Part shown: positions 12,985 to 35,700 of the stretch, in pieces
Numbering within the stretch: position 1 is the first letter of the stretch
Layout of the letters: every line of letters begins with the position of its first letter
Made by a program: the position numbers and the translations under genes
Notes under the pieces: model-generated
Databases searched by the model: none
What the model was told of the DNA's origin: nothing
The model's input: the letters and a program-made list of their open reading frames with translations, nothing else
NCBI RefSeq assembly: GCF_021347895.1
Contig: NC_067123.1
Coordinates: 40,540,027 to 40,604,026, forward strand
Direction of reading: 5' to 3'
From: Acanthochromis polyacanthus
Lineage: Eukaryota; Chordata; Actinopteri; Pomacentridae
DNA: 64,000 nucleotides

Positions 12985-13780
12985 CATTCTTCAGGTTTTC
13001 AGAAACATGGATGCAATGGGGAAATGGTGTTGCTGTGCTAACTTGGTAGGTGAGACCCTGTAATAAATCAACAGAGTACAACAAGTCTTTCTGTGGTCAA
13101 AAAAGGGGACAACACATTATTAAGCTGTCATTGTGTAACCTGTGGCTGCACGAAATGTCCACAAGATGCGACACCATCCAATACCATCCATTGTAATCAA
13201 TGAAAGTGGCTTTACCACGCATGAAGGAGCGCATAAACAGTGTATGCATCACTGAGATCCGCTCGACAGACAAGAATTTACCAGTTCTGTATTTAAATTT
13301 ACACAGAAATGAGTCATAAAGTGACCGATATTTGGGAAAGAACAGCTTTGTACATAACAGGAAGTCCACCTCTCGATCTTGATGTCTTGATGACCTGGTG
13401 TAAAGAGTCTACAATAGTCTGCAGATGATAACTCATCTGTATTTCACAAACTCTGCGAAACGCTCTCAATTTCCCATTGCTGTGTTGGATCCAGAAACTG
13501 CTGACACAATCCCAAAATGGAAGGTCACCATCTTGTTTTGCCACAACCCTACACCTTTGGTTTGCTGTAGTCATGGCCTGTATGAAGATACATTCAGTGA
13601 CACAACTACTCTGTGAACAGTCCACAGCATCCACTCCTAAAAGAGTCTAGAAATGCATTTGAATGATCCTTTGGAGCTGCCTACTTATGACAAACCAACA
13701 AAGACTTATGAAGACGCATTTGTCCAAATCTTGTAGGTTCAGTCAGATGACTAAAATAAAAGCCAACCGGATGTTTGCCT
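12985..13780. other. Unassigned DNA between the Tc1 element and gsg1l2
   Basis: An open frame on the minus strand (13314-13634) and its antisense partner show no recognised motif or splice context. The stretch may be decayed transposon sequence, but I cannot place it. Confidence 0.35.
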
Positions 13781-13802
13781 CAGTCCTCTGGTCTCCAAAG
13801 TG

Positions 13803-14353
13803 TCAGCAGAGTGAGTCCTCTCTGTCCTCGTGCAGAGCGTAATCGATCTCATCCATTTCCCGTTCACAGTCCTCACATCCTTCAGCACCACATCCCTCCA
13901 CCACCACCACACCATGAGGGTCCACCAGCCGTCCACCTCCTACTCCAACTCCCCCATTGCTCCCATTGTTCCCATTCCCCCAACTCCACCTATTGTTCCC
14001 ATTCCCCAATTCCTGCCATTGCTCCAACTCCCATCCCTCCCATTCCAACTCCATTCCCTCTAACTCCACCCATTCCTATCCCTCCCATTCCGACTCCAAC
14101 TCCTCCCATTCCGACTCCATTCCCTCCAACTCCTCCCATGACTCCCATCCCTCCCATTCCGACTCCATTCCTCCAACTCCACCCATTCCGACTCCATTCC
14201 CTCCAACACCAACATTCCCGATGCCTCCAACTCCAATTCCTCCACCTCCAACAAGCAGCGCTCCCCCAGCGCCACATGCCAGAGGTCCAACAGCAGGTCC
14301 CACTCCTCTGGGCCACATCGGGTCCATGAGAACCCCCTGCTGGCCGAGCTGAA
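13803..14353 (-). pseudogene. Apparent out-of-frame remnant of a longer gsg1l2 C-terminus
   Basis: Just before the TAA at 14354-14356, adding one base near 14376 would open another frame that reads [19 protein letters not shown], then a Gly/Glu/Trp-rich repeat, and ends REMDEIDYALHEDREDSLC with TGA at 13803-13805. This frame has only one stop (TAG, 14076-14078), inside the repeat. The non-repetitive ends look protein-like, not random, whereas the annotated frame ends at once. This may be a true shortening, an alternative splice form, or a base error in the sequence. Confidence 0.5.
13950..14262. repeat. GC-rich minisatellite 3' of gsg1l2
   Basis: Degenerate tandem units built on CCATTCCGACTCCATTCC and CCTCCAACTCC, with mixed lengths. 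They create long shadow reading frames on both strands. The repeat sits inside the suspected extended gsg1l2 tail. Confidence 0.85.
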
Positions 14354-20859
<6,506 letters not shown>

Positions 20860-23800
20860 GGCTGCAGCTCGACCCGAACACAACCAAAGCAGAAAGACTT
20901 GGTTTAAGGAGGTTCAGCAATGGCTGCTAGAGCTCTACTGGTTCTGGGGTGAGCAGGATTGGTTCATGGAAGATGTTGGAGAAGAGCGAGGCAGCGAGGA
21001 CAGAGGATTAGTAGCGTTTGAGAAGTGGAGTGAAGGTCAGAGGGGAAAATGAAACGGGGTCGATGGTGGGATGAAGGAAGGCAGAGTTTCATGGAGGAGA
21101 TGGGTCGGCTGGTGGAGGCCAGAGGACAGTGGAGTGGAAGGAGATGAAGCGCTGGGATTTAATCACTTCCAGCAAGAAGAGAGAGAAAGCAGAGAAGACA
21201 GATGTGAAGGCCAGAGGTTGCAGGAGGAACTTTCCTCCTCCGGCTGCAGAGTCACAGAACCAGCATCATGACGAGCAGATTTAAATCTCCGCTTCCTTTC
21301 TTCCGGACGTCACCAGGCGAGGGGTTGGATTTACCCCATGTTTCCTGTCTCATGTTCTGCCTCCCTGATGGCTTCTCCTTCACTTCCCGATGAAGATAAA
21401 CATTTAAATTGTGTCCAGTGGATTTTGCGACTAATCGTCTGGCTCTTCAACCTGTTCCTCCACCTCTGCCGGAGGGATTGGACTCGCCAAGGAGTGATTA
21501 GTCCGGTATCTCAGGCCTACCTCCGGCTTGCTAATCCATGTTAATCTAGCAGGGTTAGGTGGATGAGATTAATGCCAGTCTCTCGACCACCACCTAACAG
21601 GAAGAAAAAAAAAGAGAAAAACATGGGAAACAGAGACAAACATCTGGATTAAGACTCATCTGGAAAGTCGTGTCTGGGTTCAAGTGGTTTATGAAGCACG
21701 TCATTCATGCCAGGTGTTGGTTTAGTCGTCGCTACATGGAGCCGTTTGTTCTGAACAACCAAACATGACCTCAGCTCAGGGAAATTTTAGTTTTGAAGTC
21801 TTCTTTCTGTTTGTTCTCTTACTGGTTTTTGTGCTTTTTTCTGAGGATGCTAAATAAATTGGGGGAAGTTTTCACTGTGTGGGTGTTTTAATAGTCAACT
21901 TGCTGCGTTTGTTATTAAAGTTTCTTCCACTAAACATTTTCACGGCTTGCATTTGGATTCAGGTTGTCAAAGAATTTTGTTTTAAATTCTAGCAGAGAAA
22001 GTTTCCAAAGTTGTTCAGTTGAATTCTGGGTAAAATTATACAAAAAACGTGAAGGTGTTGCTCAAATATGATTCTGTTCCCTCAAGTTTTTGGTGGAAAT
22101 AAATGAAACTAAAATAAGCCAAGAAACAACTGCAGAATATTCACATATACACCGATCAGTGACGACATTAAGGCAGATGACGGATGGAAAACTAACATCC
22201 ACATTCAGTTCCATTTTATTTAAACAGATTCACATCATGTGTCTCCTCCAGCTGACTGAGCATAGTCAGGTCCAATTATAAGCCGAGAACAGAAAACCCA
22301 ACAATCCAAGGATCATTTATTTCTCACTCAGCTGAACAAATATCAGATTATCCAAAGAGTTTAATTTGAACGCAGTCTTCACTGTAGGCAAATGTAACCC
22401 ATTTATATGACAAAAAAGACATTTAAACATACTAACATTGACACTAAAAAGGACTTAACCTCACTTTAAATGGCTGAATAAAGAGGTGTAGCCATAAAAT
22501 AAACGTTCATCTACATTCCACTGATGACAAATGCACAACATAGAAACAAAAAAAACTATTATGACTATTAATTTGATTTTTAAAAAAAAGTAAAGGATGC
22601 AAAAAATAAATATTCAACACATAAATATGAATGTATATCAAAATCCCATTATGACCAATGAAGCACCGTTCTGACACACAATGAACACCAGACAGATGGA
22701 TGAAATATGACCAAATTACCCAACATGTAAAGGATTCCAACAGCAGTTCCTCGCATTTTTCCCATTAATTTTGTTTTAACGTTTAAAAAAACACTGTATT
22801 CCATTTCTTTTCCAGCTTAATCCAGTTCCTCATTTTATTTTTTAACACATATTTTCCCCAAACTCATACTTTTTTTTTTTTTTTTGAATTGAATTGTACA
22901 TGTGTGTTTTTTGTATCTGCAGTAGAATCTTCAGTAAGTTTAGCAGCACAGCGTGGATTGGTGGGTTTGGTCCAACAGGGGATCTGGTACGCTGGTATTA
23001 TGTGGTTATTTCCAGCTGTGCACACGCATAGAAGATCATTTTAATGAAATCATCGCAGCCATATTCATGAGGTTTAATTTAGTCCATCAGATCAGCTCAG
23101 GGTTTCCAAACTATAATCCATACAGTTTACTGACGCACAACTTTTTGGTTCTGTACATGTGGACACTTAGTTTAAGCACATCTGTCCAAGTTGTCTGCAT
23201 CTATAAATATAAATATGTATATCGGAGACCGACTGACTCCAAACTACTTCATCTTCATTCAAACAACCAACAGGACATTCATTTTTAGTGATCATAGTGG
23301 AGAATCATGGTGTTTTCACTGGTCTAATTCAACACAAACAGAAGAATTATCAATACATTCTGCACATAAAAGCGCTCTAGATTTACAGAAATAAAAGTTA
23401 AAGACACCGCTTAATGCTCTCCTCGTGTGAAATACCTCTCCATCATGATAATCTGGAATCTTTCGCCTCGTGCATGTGATTGGAAAATCAACTTTCAGTT
23501 TACACTCTGACAACGAAATAAAATGTCAAAAACAAGTCGACTCACAGTGTTCGGGTCCACGGGACGATTTCTTTCACCTCCTCTTCAAATGCAGATTCCT
23601 CCACCTTTCCCTCTGCGCTCCCTCATCACGCCCTCCTCCGTCTTGGGTGAGTTTCTGATGGAAATTCACCCAGATTTCCCTCTAATCCTCCAAGTCCATC
23701 TGTTACTGTCCCTCCCCTTTGCTCCCTATACTGTGTCTATTCCCCAAAGCTCTCCCCTTCTCCTTTGCTTTCCTTCTCTCTCGGTGATAACCTCCTTGAC

Positions 23801-24099
23801 CTATCCACCTATAGTGACTAATTTGACGGCGTGCTATAGAACAGCTTGGAGTGAGATGAGTGTGATGGTGTTGTCATGTCACAGTTCATGCCACGTCTTA
23901 AACTTCGACCCTTCTTAACACAAACTGACACAGCTGTATGCACAGAGGTCAGCTTTAATGAGCAGAAAGACACCGGCTGGGAATCTGTGATTGGAAAATT
24001 AATGAAGCTGGAACAGCTCATTTAGAGCAGTTGGCACATGATTGGTAGGAAATCTGTTCTGCCGCGGTCCAAATAAACACATAGAATGGCCAAAATGCA
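20860..24099. other. Region upstream of gsg1l2, no gene recognised
   Basis: The first few hundred bases should hold the gsg1l2 promoter and 5' UTR, though no TATA box or CpG cluster stands out. The rest is AT-rich. Small open frames lack splice context or family motifs. Confidence 0.4.
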
Positions 24100-24126
24100 T
24101 CTCCATCATCCATGCATTGATTTTCT

Positions 24127-24778
24127 TTGACTTATCCGGGGTTAATCTGTGGCGACAACAATCCTAGCAGGTCATTCCCAGCAGTGTTCCAGTTCAACCT
24201 AGGGAATCCCAGGACGTTCACAGGCCAGATGAGATATGTAATCCCTAAAGAGAGTTCCAGGTCTACCCCAGGGTCTTCTCCCAGTTGGACATGTTTGAAA
24301 ACTGCTTAAAAATTCCACAAAGACAGGAATCACTCTGTGATGTGGGGAAACAATGCTGTGGTTTGTTTGTATTTCTGCTACCCAACATGTTTTCCACTTC
24401 TTTCTGGGGAATCTTGAGGTGTTACCAGGTCAGATAAGATATGTAATCCCTCCAGAGACTTCCAGCTCTACCCAAGGATCTCTCTCAGTTGGAATGCCTG
24501 AAATCCCTACATCTAAGGCCACTACCCACCACTCAGGACCATAGGCGAAGTACGAAACATAGATGGACTGGTGGTCTTTCGCAGTCAGACCATCATGTGG
24601 TACAGAATGGTCTGGCTGCACCTAATCATCACTTTGTGATGGGGGAAACAACGCTCTGGTTTGTTTGTATTTCTGCTACCCGACATGTTTTCCAGTTCCT
24701 TCGGGGGAATCTTCCCAGGCCAGATAAGATATGTAATCCCTTAAGAGAGTTCCATGCTGCATCTATTTTATTGATCCA
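24127..24778. repeat. Three degenerate units of a fish interspersed repeat
   Basis: Related segments near 24180-24290, 24385-24490 and 24680-24760 share the core AGATATGTAATCCCT followed by AGAGAGTTCCA or AGAGACTTCCAG. Two of them are preceded by TTTGTATTTCTGCTACCC. The block is internally repetitive and non-coding; family not identified. Confidence 0.6.
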
Positions 24779-25239
24779 GTAGGTTTGATTTTTCTTTAAT
24801 GTTCATTTTGAGATAAATTTTAAGTCATTTTGAGTCATTTTTGAGTCCTTGTGGACTATTTTATGTAATTTTGGACAAGTTTGAGTCAATTTTGGGCAAT
24901 AATTTGAACCATTTTTGAATGGTTTCCATAACTTTGGACATATTTTGAAAAGACATTTCCATCTGACAATTGTCAGCTTAGATTTGTTTGGTTCACTGAT
25001 GGAACAGCAAGTCCCACATGATAGATTCAAAGAAAACTGAAGATTCTTTCTGTTTTGACAGGTTCCTTACATTTTTTGCCAGCAGGTTTTGGGGTTCAGA
25101 AAAACCCAAAAAGCGGAAATCTCTCATTTCCAACAGTATCCAGATCTCCAGAAGCCCCTTCCGTAGCTCCAGCTCAGAGTCATTTGGGGTCAGTCTCTAC
25201 ATGGATCTTTGCTGTTTATCCTATTTCTTCTGACAGATC

Positions 25240-25505
25240 CTCTCAGCCTTCATCAGATCAGATGGTAGTATGTTGAACTGCCGTCTTCAGGTCTTTCCAC
25301 AGACGCTCTGTGGGGTTTAAGCTCCGGTCGGGTCACTCGGGGACAGTCAGAGACGTGTCCTGAAGTCTCTCTGGAGTCGTCTCGGGTCATCATGGTACTG
25401 AAGGCTCAACCATCATCCCGGTCTCACGCTTCCCTCTGACCAGGCTGTCTGTAACTGCAGCATGATGCTGCCGCCACCGTGCTTCACTGTGATGAGCAGT
25501 GCCCG
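25240..25505 (-). pseudogene. Decayed Tc1-type transposon fragment
   Basis: On the minus strand, GTGAAGCACGGTGGCGGCAG gives VKHGGGSIML, the glycine box of Tc1 transposases. The plus-strand CAGGTCTTTCCACAGACGCT followed by TGGGGTTTAAGCTC is the reverse of the block that encodes the NPIE region. The intervening reading frame is lost. A different, much older family from the intact element at 11349. Confidence 0.7.
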
Positions 25506-25507
25506 GT

Positions 25508-26021
25508 TTAACTCTCCTGTTGTCCTCATTTACGGGCACAAAAAATTATTTTCCTTGTCTGAAAAAATCCAAAAGTTCAGCAAAAAAAAATCCCCCAAAT
25601 TTCTGAAAATTTGCAAAACCTTCAGGAAGAAAATTCCAATAATTCCTTAAAAGTTTCCTTTAAAACAATCCCCCAAATTTGGCAAGAAAATCCTTGTAAA
25701 TATTTTCAAAAAATGAGTAAAAATCTTTCAAAAATCCTAAAAATATCTAAAGTGATTACATATATATCAGTAAAACTTCTAATATTTTCTTTAATAACAT
25801 TCACAAAAAACAACTAAAATCAAGTTCACTGGATTTTGGTTGATTTTTTATGTAAATGTTAAGAAACATTTTTAACATTTTTTCCACCCAAAAACTTTCA
25901 AAAATTTCCCCCAAAATGTTGAAAATGTGGAAGTTTTCAAAGTGAAAGCATATATTTTATTTCCACATTTTCAAACTTGAAAATGGGTCAATTTTGACTC
26001 GCAGGACGACACGAGGGTTAA
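25508..26021. mobile_element. piggyBac-like TTAA-flanked MITE, copy 1
   Basis: Begins TTAACTCTCCTGTTGTCCTC and ends GGACGACACGAGGGTTAA, an inverted repeat bounded by TTAA, the piggyBac target. The interior is A-rich and non-coding. A second copy is at 48416-48961 in the same orientation, with most of the interior alignable by eye. Confidence 0.8.
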
Positions 26022-26869
26022 AGCAAAGAAATACCTCAGATTATTTAAAAGGTTTGAAATTAATTTGCTAAAACTTCTTAAGACATAGTTTTAATTTTGT
26101 GAATATGGGTGACTCACTTGTACTCATTTAGACTAAACTGGAACGTGATAAAGGTAATAAATGCCACCCGAGGTGACCCTTTAAGTCAGATCTACGTTGA
26201 ATTGCACATTTTGATTTACTGCAAGCTAACAGGGATTTAATTACTTGAGTGGTGTGTGATCAGCAGGTATTTATCGGTGTAATTATTTTGAAAGTATACC
26301 ACTGTAAATGAATTCATCCCACTTGCTCTTTAAAAAGAGGCAGGACCAGGACCCAGCTGGCCGTCGTGTCCTAACGTAACTCATGCTGAGTAACTGACAA
26401 ATTCCCTGATCTGCCCCCTTCTGCTTTCAGACACTAAGCCCTCTCACCATGAATGGACAGATCCGGCTCAAACGTCAGTCCTGTATTTTGCCCTCCTCTC
26501 AACAAGTTTCTGTTAAGGCCTTAACTGACTCCACCACACTTACAGATTAATTAGGGGACAAATAAATGAGTAAATGAATTAAAGAAGTCTCATAAACAGA
26601 GGCATAGTTCAGATATGTGTCAAGATATAGGATTTTCTCTGCCTTTGATACATTTATACTGAGGATGCAGAGAGACAGCTTGAAGAGCTGTTTAATGTCA
26701 AACATTTCTGAGTAGAGGTGGACGGTAACACAAAAATAAACCAACAACCCGTCAGTATGATATCTGTTATGGTCGTGGCGTCATCTTTTAAATTAATTTT
26801 TGTTCTATAATGTAAATTCGAGGGCATTTTGTGGTCGTACACGAAGAGTTTTACACAGAAATTGTAAGT

Positions 26870-27592
26870 CAGGGGTGTCCACCATGAGGCCCGTGGTCCA
26901 AAAGTGGTCCTCCAGAGGGTCCACCATGAGGCCCGTGGTCCAAAAGTGGTCCTCCAGAGGGTCCAATCCAGCCCTCAAAGTGTAAAAATTACAGAGAAGA
27001 CATAAACTGCAGATTGTAAATTAGTAAAACTATACATTTAAAATCATTTCTAGACCATGACAAGTTGCTTGGATCATGAAGTAAAATACTAGATTTTTCT
27101 TTGTTCTTTTGTGTTTAATTTTTGTCATATTTTGTCTTGTTTTTATCTTTTTTTGGCAGAATTTTGTCATTTGTCATGTTTTTGTCATTTCCTCTCACTT
27201 TTGTTGTATTGCGTTTCCTTTTTGTCTCACTTGTGTTTTTTTCTTGTTTTTGTCATTTTTTGTTGCTGTGAAAGTTTAATTTTTTGTCTCGTTTTGTTGT
27301 TTTTGTCTCACGTTTTTGCCATTTTATTTCCCGTTTCCTTTTTGTAATATTTTGTCTTTTTGTCATTTTGTGTCACGTTTTTGTGTTTTTGCTGTCATTT
27401 TGTGTCACTTTTTTTGTTTTTTGTCTCACTTTTGTTGTTGGTCTCGTTCTTGTCACTTTGTCATTTTACGCTAGAACAAAGGAACCATGAGGAGTTGTGG
27501 TTATTTATAGGTTATCATGCTGTGGTGTTACTGGTTTTACTGGAGATCAAACTAAACGTGGAACCTGAACTAAGATGAGTTTGACTCTCCTG
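26870..27592. mobile_element. hAT-like non-autonomous element with T-rich interior, copy 1
   Basis: Starts CAGGGGTGTCCACCATGAGG and ends GTTTGACTCTCCTG, compatible with hAT-type ends (CAGGGGTGTC). The opening 42 bases are duplicated in tandem at about 26879-26962. The interior 27100-27460 is a T-rich TTTTGTC-type tract. A copy is at 50477-51226. No clear 8-bp duplication here, so it is old or altered. Confidence 0.65.
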
Positions 27593-29707
<2,115 letters not shown>

Positions 29708-32700
29708 TCAGAGCAGGAATGGATTGTTGTTTTTTTTCTTCTCTGGTTTGCTGCCTGAGAAGACTCCAGTTTGTAGAGGGGAACCTCTAACACCACCCAC
29801 CAGTAAACTGGACTGAACCATTCCTGGATATCCAGACTGCACCATCCCCACTCCTCCACAGGGGGAGCTCATGTTAAGTCCCATCTGCAGACTCCCTGTG
29901 TCAGAAGTGGGTTGAACCGGTGCCACCTGAAGCGTACCCACGGCAGAACAAGACCCTCCCAGGTTATGCTCGCTGAAGGGTGCACCATGGGAGGGCGCTA
30001 AAGAGGAACCAAAAAGGTTGTAGCATGGGGTGGATGTGGAAGAAACACCCCTCGCTTTGAGAGCGCCTGGGAAACGAGGACGGAGAGATGAGGGGAAGGA
30101 GAAAGGGAGGGATTCAAAGTGTTCCAGTAAAGAGAAAATGCACCAAAGCAGAGCAGAGAGAGGGGTGGGAGGAGTTATAATCTGCTGGGTAATAGACACT
30201 AATGTCACACACAACATCTAAACACTACTGCGAGACCACAGGGGAGGAACACATGATCACAAGAAGCTTCTCCAAACAAACCTAATCATAGATATTTATC
30301 ACACCGTCTCCACCCCTCTCTCTCTCTGAACGTCTGCTGATCAGCGGTGGAATGAAACTTCTCCAGAAGCGACTAATGTTTGCCGTCTTTCAGGTTGAAC
30401 ATGCATCCGTTTGAATCACCGCAAATAATTCCACGTGTAGCCTCTGTCACAAACGTTTTTTGTCACCCAGAGTACAGCGTTTTTTCTGTCCTTACCGATG
30501 GCTTGTGTTTGGGGGGTGTTGACGAGGGGGCGCTGTCGGGGTTTGGAGGAAAACAGGTCGTCCAGGTCGACCAGCGACGCCCCCGCCGAACCCAAGAATG
30601 AAGCAGTCTTTCTGTACATCTCCTCTTCCTGCTCTGTTCGCTTTCCTGCAATCAAATAAAGGTCCAGTTCTACTCTAAAAGGTGTTTTCTTTTGGGGACA
30701 CGTCAGGGAGGAAGAGAGAGCAAAGCGGAAGAGAAGGTTAATTGATTAAGACTGTTAGGCAGCGGCAGAACGACGGGAAGATGGAGGTGGAATGGAAGAA
30801 AATGGTGCAAATGATCTTTCATGTGTTCATAAACACAGACGTAGAGGCAGTTTAGTTTTAGAAATCACCGTATCCAGCATTCCAACATGTTTTTAGCAGC
30901 TCAGAACACAGATTTAGTTGATTTAATAAGAGCAGGGAATGGTACTGCTGATTACTGATGAGGGTTTGTGCTGATGAATGATGGATGGGAACAGGCAGAG
31001 CATTTCACGTGACTAACCTGTGCCATTACCACTCGTGCTGCTTGGTGCCCCCCAGGGATCGCTGCTTTTAGACGCTCCATCTCCAAAGGGGTCACTGGAC
31101 GGGGAGGAGTCTGAGGGAGGAGCAGGTGAACCCCACGCATCGTCGCCGTTTGCCGGAGCTGAAGCTGAGTGGGGAAATAAAACCGTCATGGACAGGTAAA
31201 GATTTGTGCCAAATGCCTTATTTTAAAGATAAAATACTTGAAACATGAGCTTTACTTCTCAGCTTTTTGGACCCATAAAAAAAATCATCTATAAATAGAA
31301 TTAGGTGTCTTAATGTCATCTAAGTACGGATATTCAGTCAGTCCAATGGTCATTCTTCATTTGATCACCGACTCTTGAGCTTTGTCTTGAATCGCTCTCT
31401 ATTCATGTGGTATTTTATACAGGAAGTCCTCAGTTTACGACGTCCTCGACCTACAGCGTTTCATTGTCACATCAGAAATGGTTACGTGGAACTAGTGGAT
31501 GAATAAATCGTCACGCTATGCTAGCAGACGGTTTTGTTTCCATTCTCTGGTTGTACTCCACCTGGGATTGTGCTGCATTCACTAACTTTTTGTCCTTCAT
31601 GATGGCTCCCAGCGTAAGTCAGACTCTTCTGATGCTTAGCCATCTCCATGGAAGTGAAATTAGACAGAATAAAACACTGGGAACAGAAACACCGACCAAC
31701 ATGGGTCAAGTTGTAAAAACAGGTCAACATATTGTAGTGACCCTCTGTGATGAATGAGTGAGACTTTATCTGGTTCTCTGCTGGTTTATTGAACCTTCAC
31801 ACAGGATACTGTGGGCCGTAGCCAACGCCAGAATAGCTCCAGAAGAACTAGAAAAACCCCATAACTTAGCTCCAGAATGACTAGAAAAACCCCATAACTT
31901 AGCTCCAGAATTAGCCTCCGTTCCCAGCTCTCTCTACTGCTGACTCTCAGCCAATCAGAGGTGAGCTAACTAAACGTGGCACATTCACTGACATCAGGTA
32001 AATCTGGAACTGAACAATAAATATTGAAAGCTCAACATCAACAACAACATCAGTCCGTTTGGTATTCATGGCTTTAGGAAGAACTCATGGATGTAGTGAT
32101 GCACGGAACAGATTTGTTCACATTTTCACCAGTGTTCTGATGTATGGAGAAAATTGGCTCTGTAGGCAAAGAACTCTGATGTAAGCCGAGGACCTCCTGT
32201 ATTGTGTTGAATGAGTGAAGAACAGGGTGAGTTTGGGCATAGCTGTTTACATTTAGCCATTTTACCCTTGGTGCTTTGCACTTTTGCTCTTCATTCAAAC
32301 ACCAATGAAACTGGAGGCACTGGTGACCACCTCTATCTCTTAAACCACAGGTGCCAACATCATGTTCAATGTTTGTGATAGTCGTTGACCGTTTATGTCA
32401 TCAAGGCTCTTGCTAGATGATCCCACATCAGAGTCAAGGAACAAATTCCCACTCTGACTCCCACTGCAATGATTCTGCTATCAACAGTTATGATGCCTAC
32501 TTTACTGTATGACCATGATCATATTTCTGTGCAGGCGTGCAAAGTGCCCCTCACTGAACCTCAACTTCAGAAGGAATGTCCCAAGGCCAGTCCTCCGATC
32601 AGGACGGTAAAAGGAATTTTGAAGTGGTAGTTAACGGCATAAAACTATGCCAGATTCTTTAATTACATTTGTTGTCAAGCAGATGTATAAAAGAAATCTA

Positions 32701-35700
32701 CACATTTTGCCAGAAGATGGTCCACTGGTATATAAGACCACTATCTTTGGGTATTGCTTGTTAAGAACATTTTGTTCACTGACTGAGGTCATTGATGATC
32801 ATAGAAAGCTCTGTTATGGTGTTTCTTTACTAGTTATACTCCCATAATGCCAACATGGAAGTGCCTGCCACCTTGGGTCCCCTACAGTATGAAACAGTAA
32901 CATGTTCTACCCAGTGACGCTACCAGGGACTACAGCTAATCTACAGTATTGAAGGAAAGTGGTACTGGGTCTTAGGTATGGGGTATCAGATATTGGTAGA
33001 TAGTAAATATCACATTATTCAGATTGAAAAAAATACTTGATTGGGACATTCGTAATATAAATCTATTCTTCAACGAGTGTCAGGTTTCAACAATGACCAT
33101 CCATGCTCACTGGTTTGTTTCTTACCTGGGGCGCCCCATGGGTCATCGTCTGTTTTGGACGCATCCCCAAAAGGATCAGCACTGTCAGCAGGTGAGGAGG
33201 CACTGGCCCCATTGCCCCAGGGATCTCCACCTTTGGTCTCATTTGGAGCAGATGGTGGCCCCCAGGGATCTGACCCAGTGCCAGGTGGAGAGCTGGCAGG
33301 TGCCCCCCATGTATCTGCCCCACCTGGAGGTGAGCTCACTGGAGGGGCATTGAAGGGATCTGAGGCATCTTCTTTTGGGGGAGTGGATGGTACTGCAAAT
33401 GGGTCCTCTTTAGGGGGTGTTGTTGGTGCAGCAAAGGGGTCTTCCTTTGTAGGTTTGGGTGGTGAAGAGAATGGGTCTTCTTTTGGGGGCGTTGTTGGTG
33501 CAGCAAAAGGATCTTCTTGTGAAGGTTTGGTTGGTGCAGAGAAAGGATCTTCTTTAGGGGGTGTCGTCGGTGCAGCGAAAGGATCTTCTTGTGAAGGTTT
33601 GGTCGGTGCAGAGAAAGGATCTTCTTTAGGGGGTGTTGTCGGTGCAGCGAAAGGATCGTCCTTTGTAGGTTTAGATGGTGCAGAGAAAGGAACCTCTTTA
33701 GGAGGACTTTCTTGGGCAGCAAAGGGGTCGTCTTGTGCAGGTTTTGTTGGTGCTGAGAAAGGATCTTCTTTCGGTGGCGTTGTCGGAGCAGTGAAGGGGT
33801 CATCTTTTGCGGTACTGAATGGGTCATCCTTTGGTGCACTGAAAGGATCATCTTTTGGGGTGTTGAAAGGGTCATCTTTCGGAGTATTAAATGGATCATC
33901 TTTCGGAGTATTAAACGGATCATCTTTTGGGGCGTTGAAAGGGTCATCTTTTGGAGTTTTAAATGGATCATCTTTTGGGGCAGTAAACGGATCATCTTTC
34001 GGAGTTTTAAATGGATCATCTTTCGGAGTTTTAAATGGATCATCTTTTGGGGCATTAAACGGATCATCTTTTGGAGTTTTAAATGGATCATTGTTAGAGG
34101 AACCGAACGGATCTGGTCCATCTTTCGGAGCAGCAAATGGATCCTCTTTGTCTTTGGGTGCATTGAAGGGGTCCGAAGTGTCTTTCGGGGCATTGAAGGG
34201 GTCATCTTTTGATGCAGTAAAGGGATCAGGTTCCGCAAAAGGATCTTCTCCATTCTTTGGTGGTGAAAACTGATCTTCATCAGTTTTAGTTGGAGCCCCC
34301 CATGGATCACTGCTAGCTGCTGTTTCAGTTTTGTCAGGACTTGTGGGTGCGCCCCATGGACCTGTGGCCTCTTTCGGTTCTTTTTGTGACCCCCATGGAT
34401 CTGGTTTTGATTCCTCCTCTGCTTTATCTCCGCTCCAAGCATCAGTTTTAACACTACTGGCTTTGCCTGCATCCTCCCATTGCAGCTCATCGTCACTCAA
34501 CTTGGCCTAAGACATAAATATTGCAAACTAGTAAATACCAGCACTTGCTAAGGATTTCTTTCTTGGTGGAAAAAAAATACTCCAATTTACATAAAAGATT
34601 GAACTGATATGTTTAAGTAAATTAATCAAACATGCCATGGTGTAATAGTTCAGCAACTGTAGTTAGTAAGTCTGAATATATCTACATTTTATTTACACCA
34701 CCAAAATCAGATTTTACATTAAAGTTACTTCTGAGACAACCTCTTGTAGTGTTCTGGTAACAGATAACATTAAATCAGTGTGGTGTTGATGATACTATGG
34801 CCACTTGTTATAGCAGTTAATTATAGATGCTGGCACTCACCCTTCTCTCAGCTTCTTTTTTCTCAAATTCCTGTTTAAGTCGCTCTTCTTTACGGGCGGC
34901 AAAGGAAGCAGTCAAGTCGGCCACTGAAGGTATGTTGTCCAAGGATGGAAGCCCGGTGGCTCCAGGAACGTAGCACGGCTTGTAGTTGGGATCCTTGACG
35001 GTGTCCACAGATGAGGCTGGTTGGAAGGGTTGAAATTAATTATTAGAAATATTTGTGTGGGCGAGGCAAACACTTAAAGATGACTGAACAAAAACTTGTG
35101 AAAGAATGGGTATTTGGACAGACGATCTCACCTGCAGAACTTTTTGACGTCTTTTCTCTGGTTTTAACAGCAAAGTCTCTCTCTTCCTTTAGTTTGTCAT
35201 CATCCTCCATAAGAACAAGGACAACTTTGGCCTTTTCTCTCACGTTCGCACCCTAGGACACATATAGCTCCATTAGATTTCTACTACTTGAGCAAAGTTA
35301 CCCATAAACCAAAACCTAGATGGTCTTAAAACACAAATCAATCAAACGTTCAACTTAAATCTCGATAAGTAAATCATAAAAACACAGAATTATGTTGATA
35401 ATGTTGATAAAATAAGCCTGAATTGGGGCCTGTAAATGTAGTAGATGATCAAGGTCGAGGATCTTTCCTATGAATCAGAGCTTTCTTACATTTGTTGAAG
35501 ATATCTAACCTAGACTGACTGTTTTCATTCTAGTTGTGAACCTGAAGGAGTATGGAAACAAGAATGTTATAGCATCAGTAATGGAAGGCCTTAAAGCAGA
35601 CCATGGAACCATTTAATGGAAGCTAAAAAGAGGCAACCTTTGGACGTCATCGGGAAGCATCACCTGATCTTTGCCATCCTTCTCTACGAAGCGGTACTCT

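Noticed and set aside
33077..34273. 398-codon open frame on the plus strand
   Set aside because: It is antisense to the DPF-repeat exon. Its Gly/Ser/Phe-rich periodic translation follows from the repeat, and the minus strand has splice sites and epsin homology.
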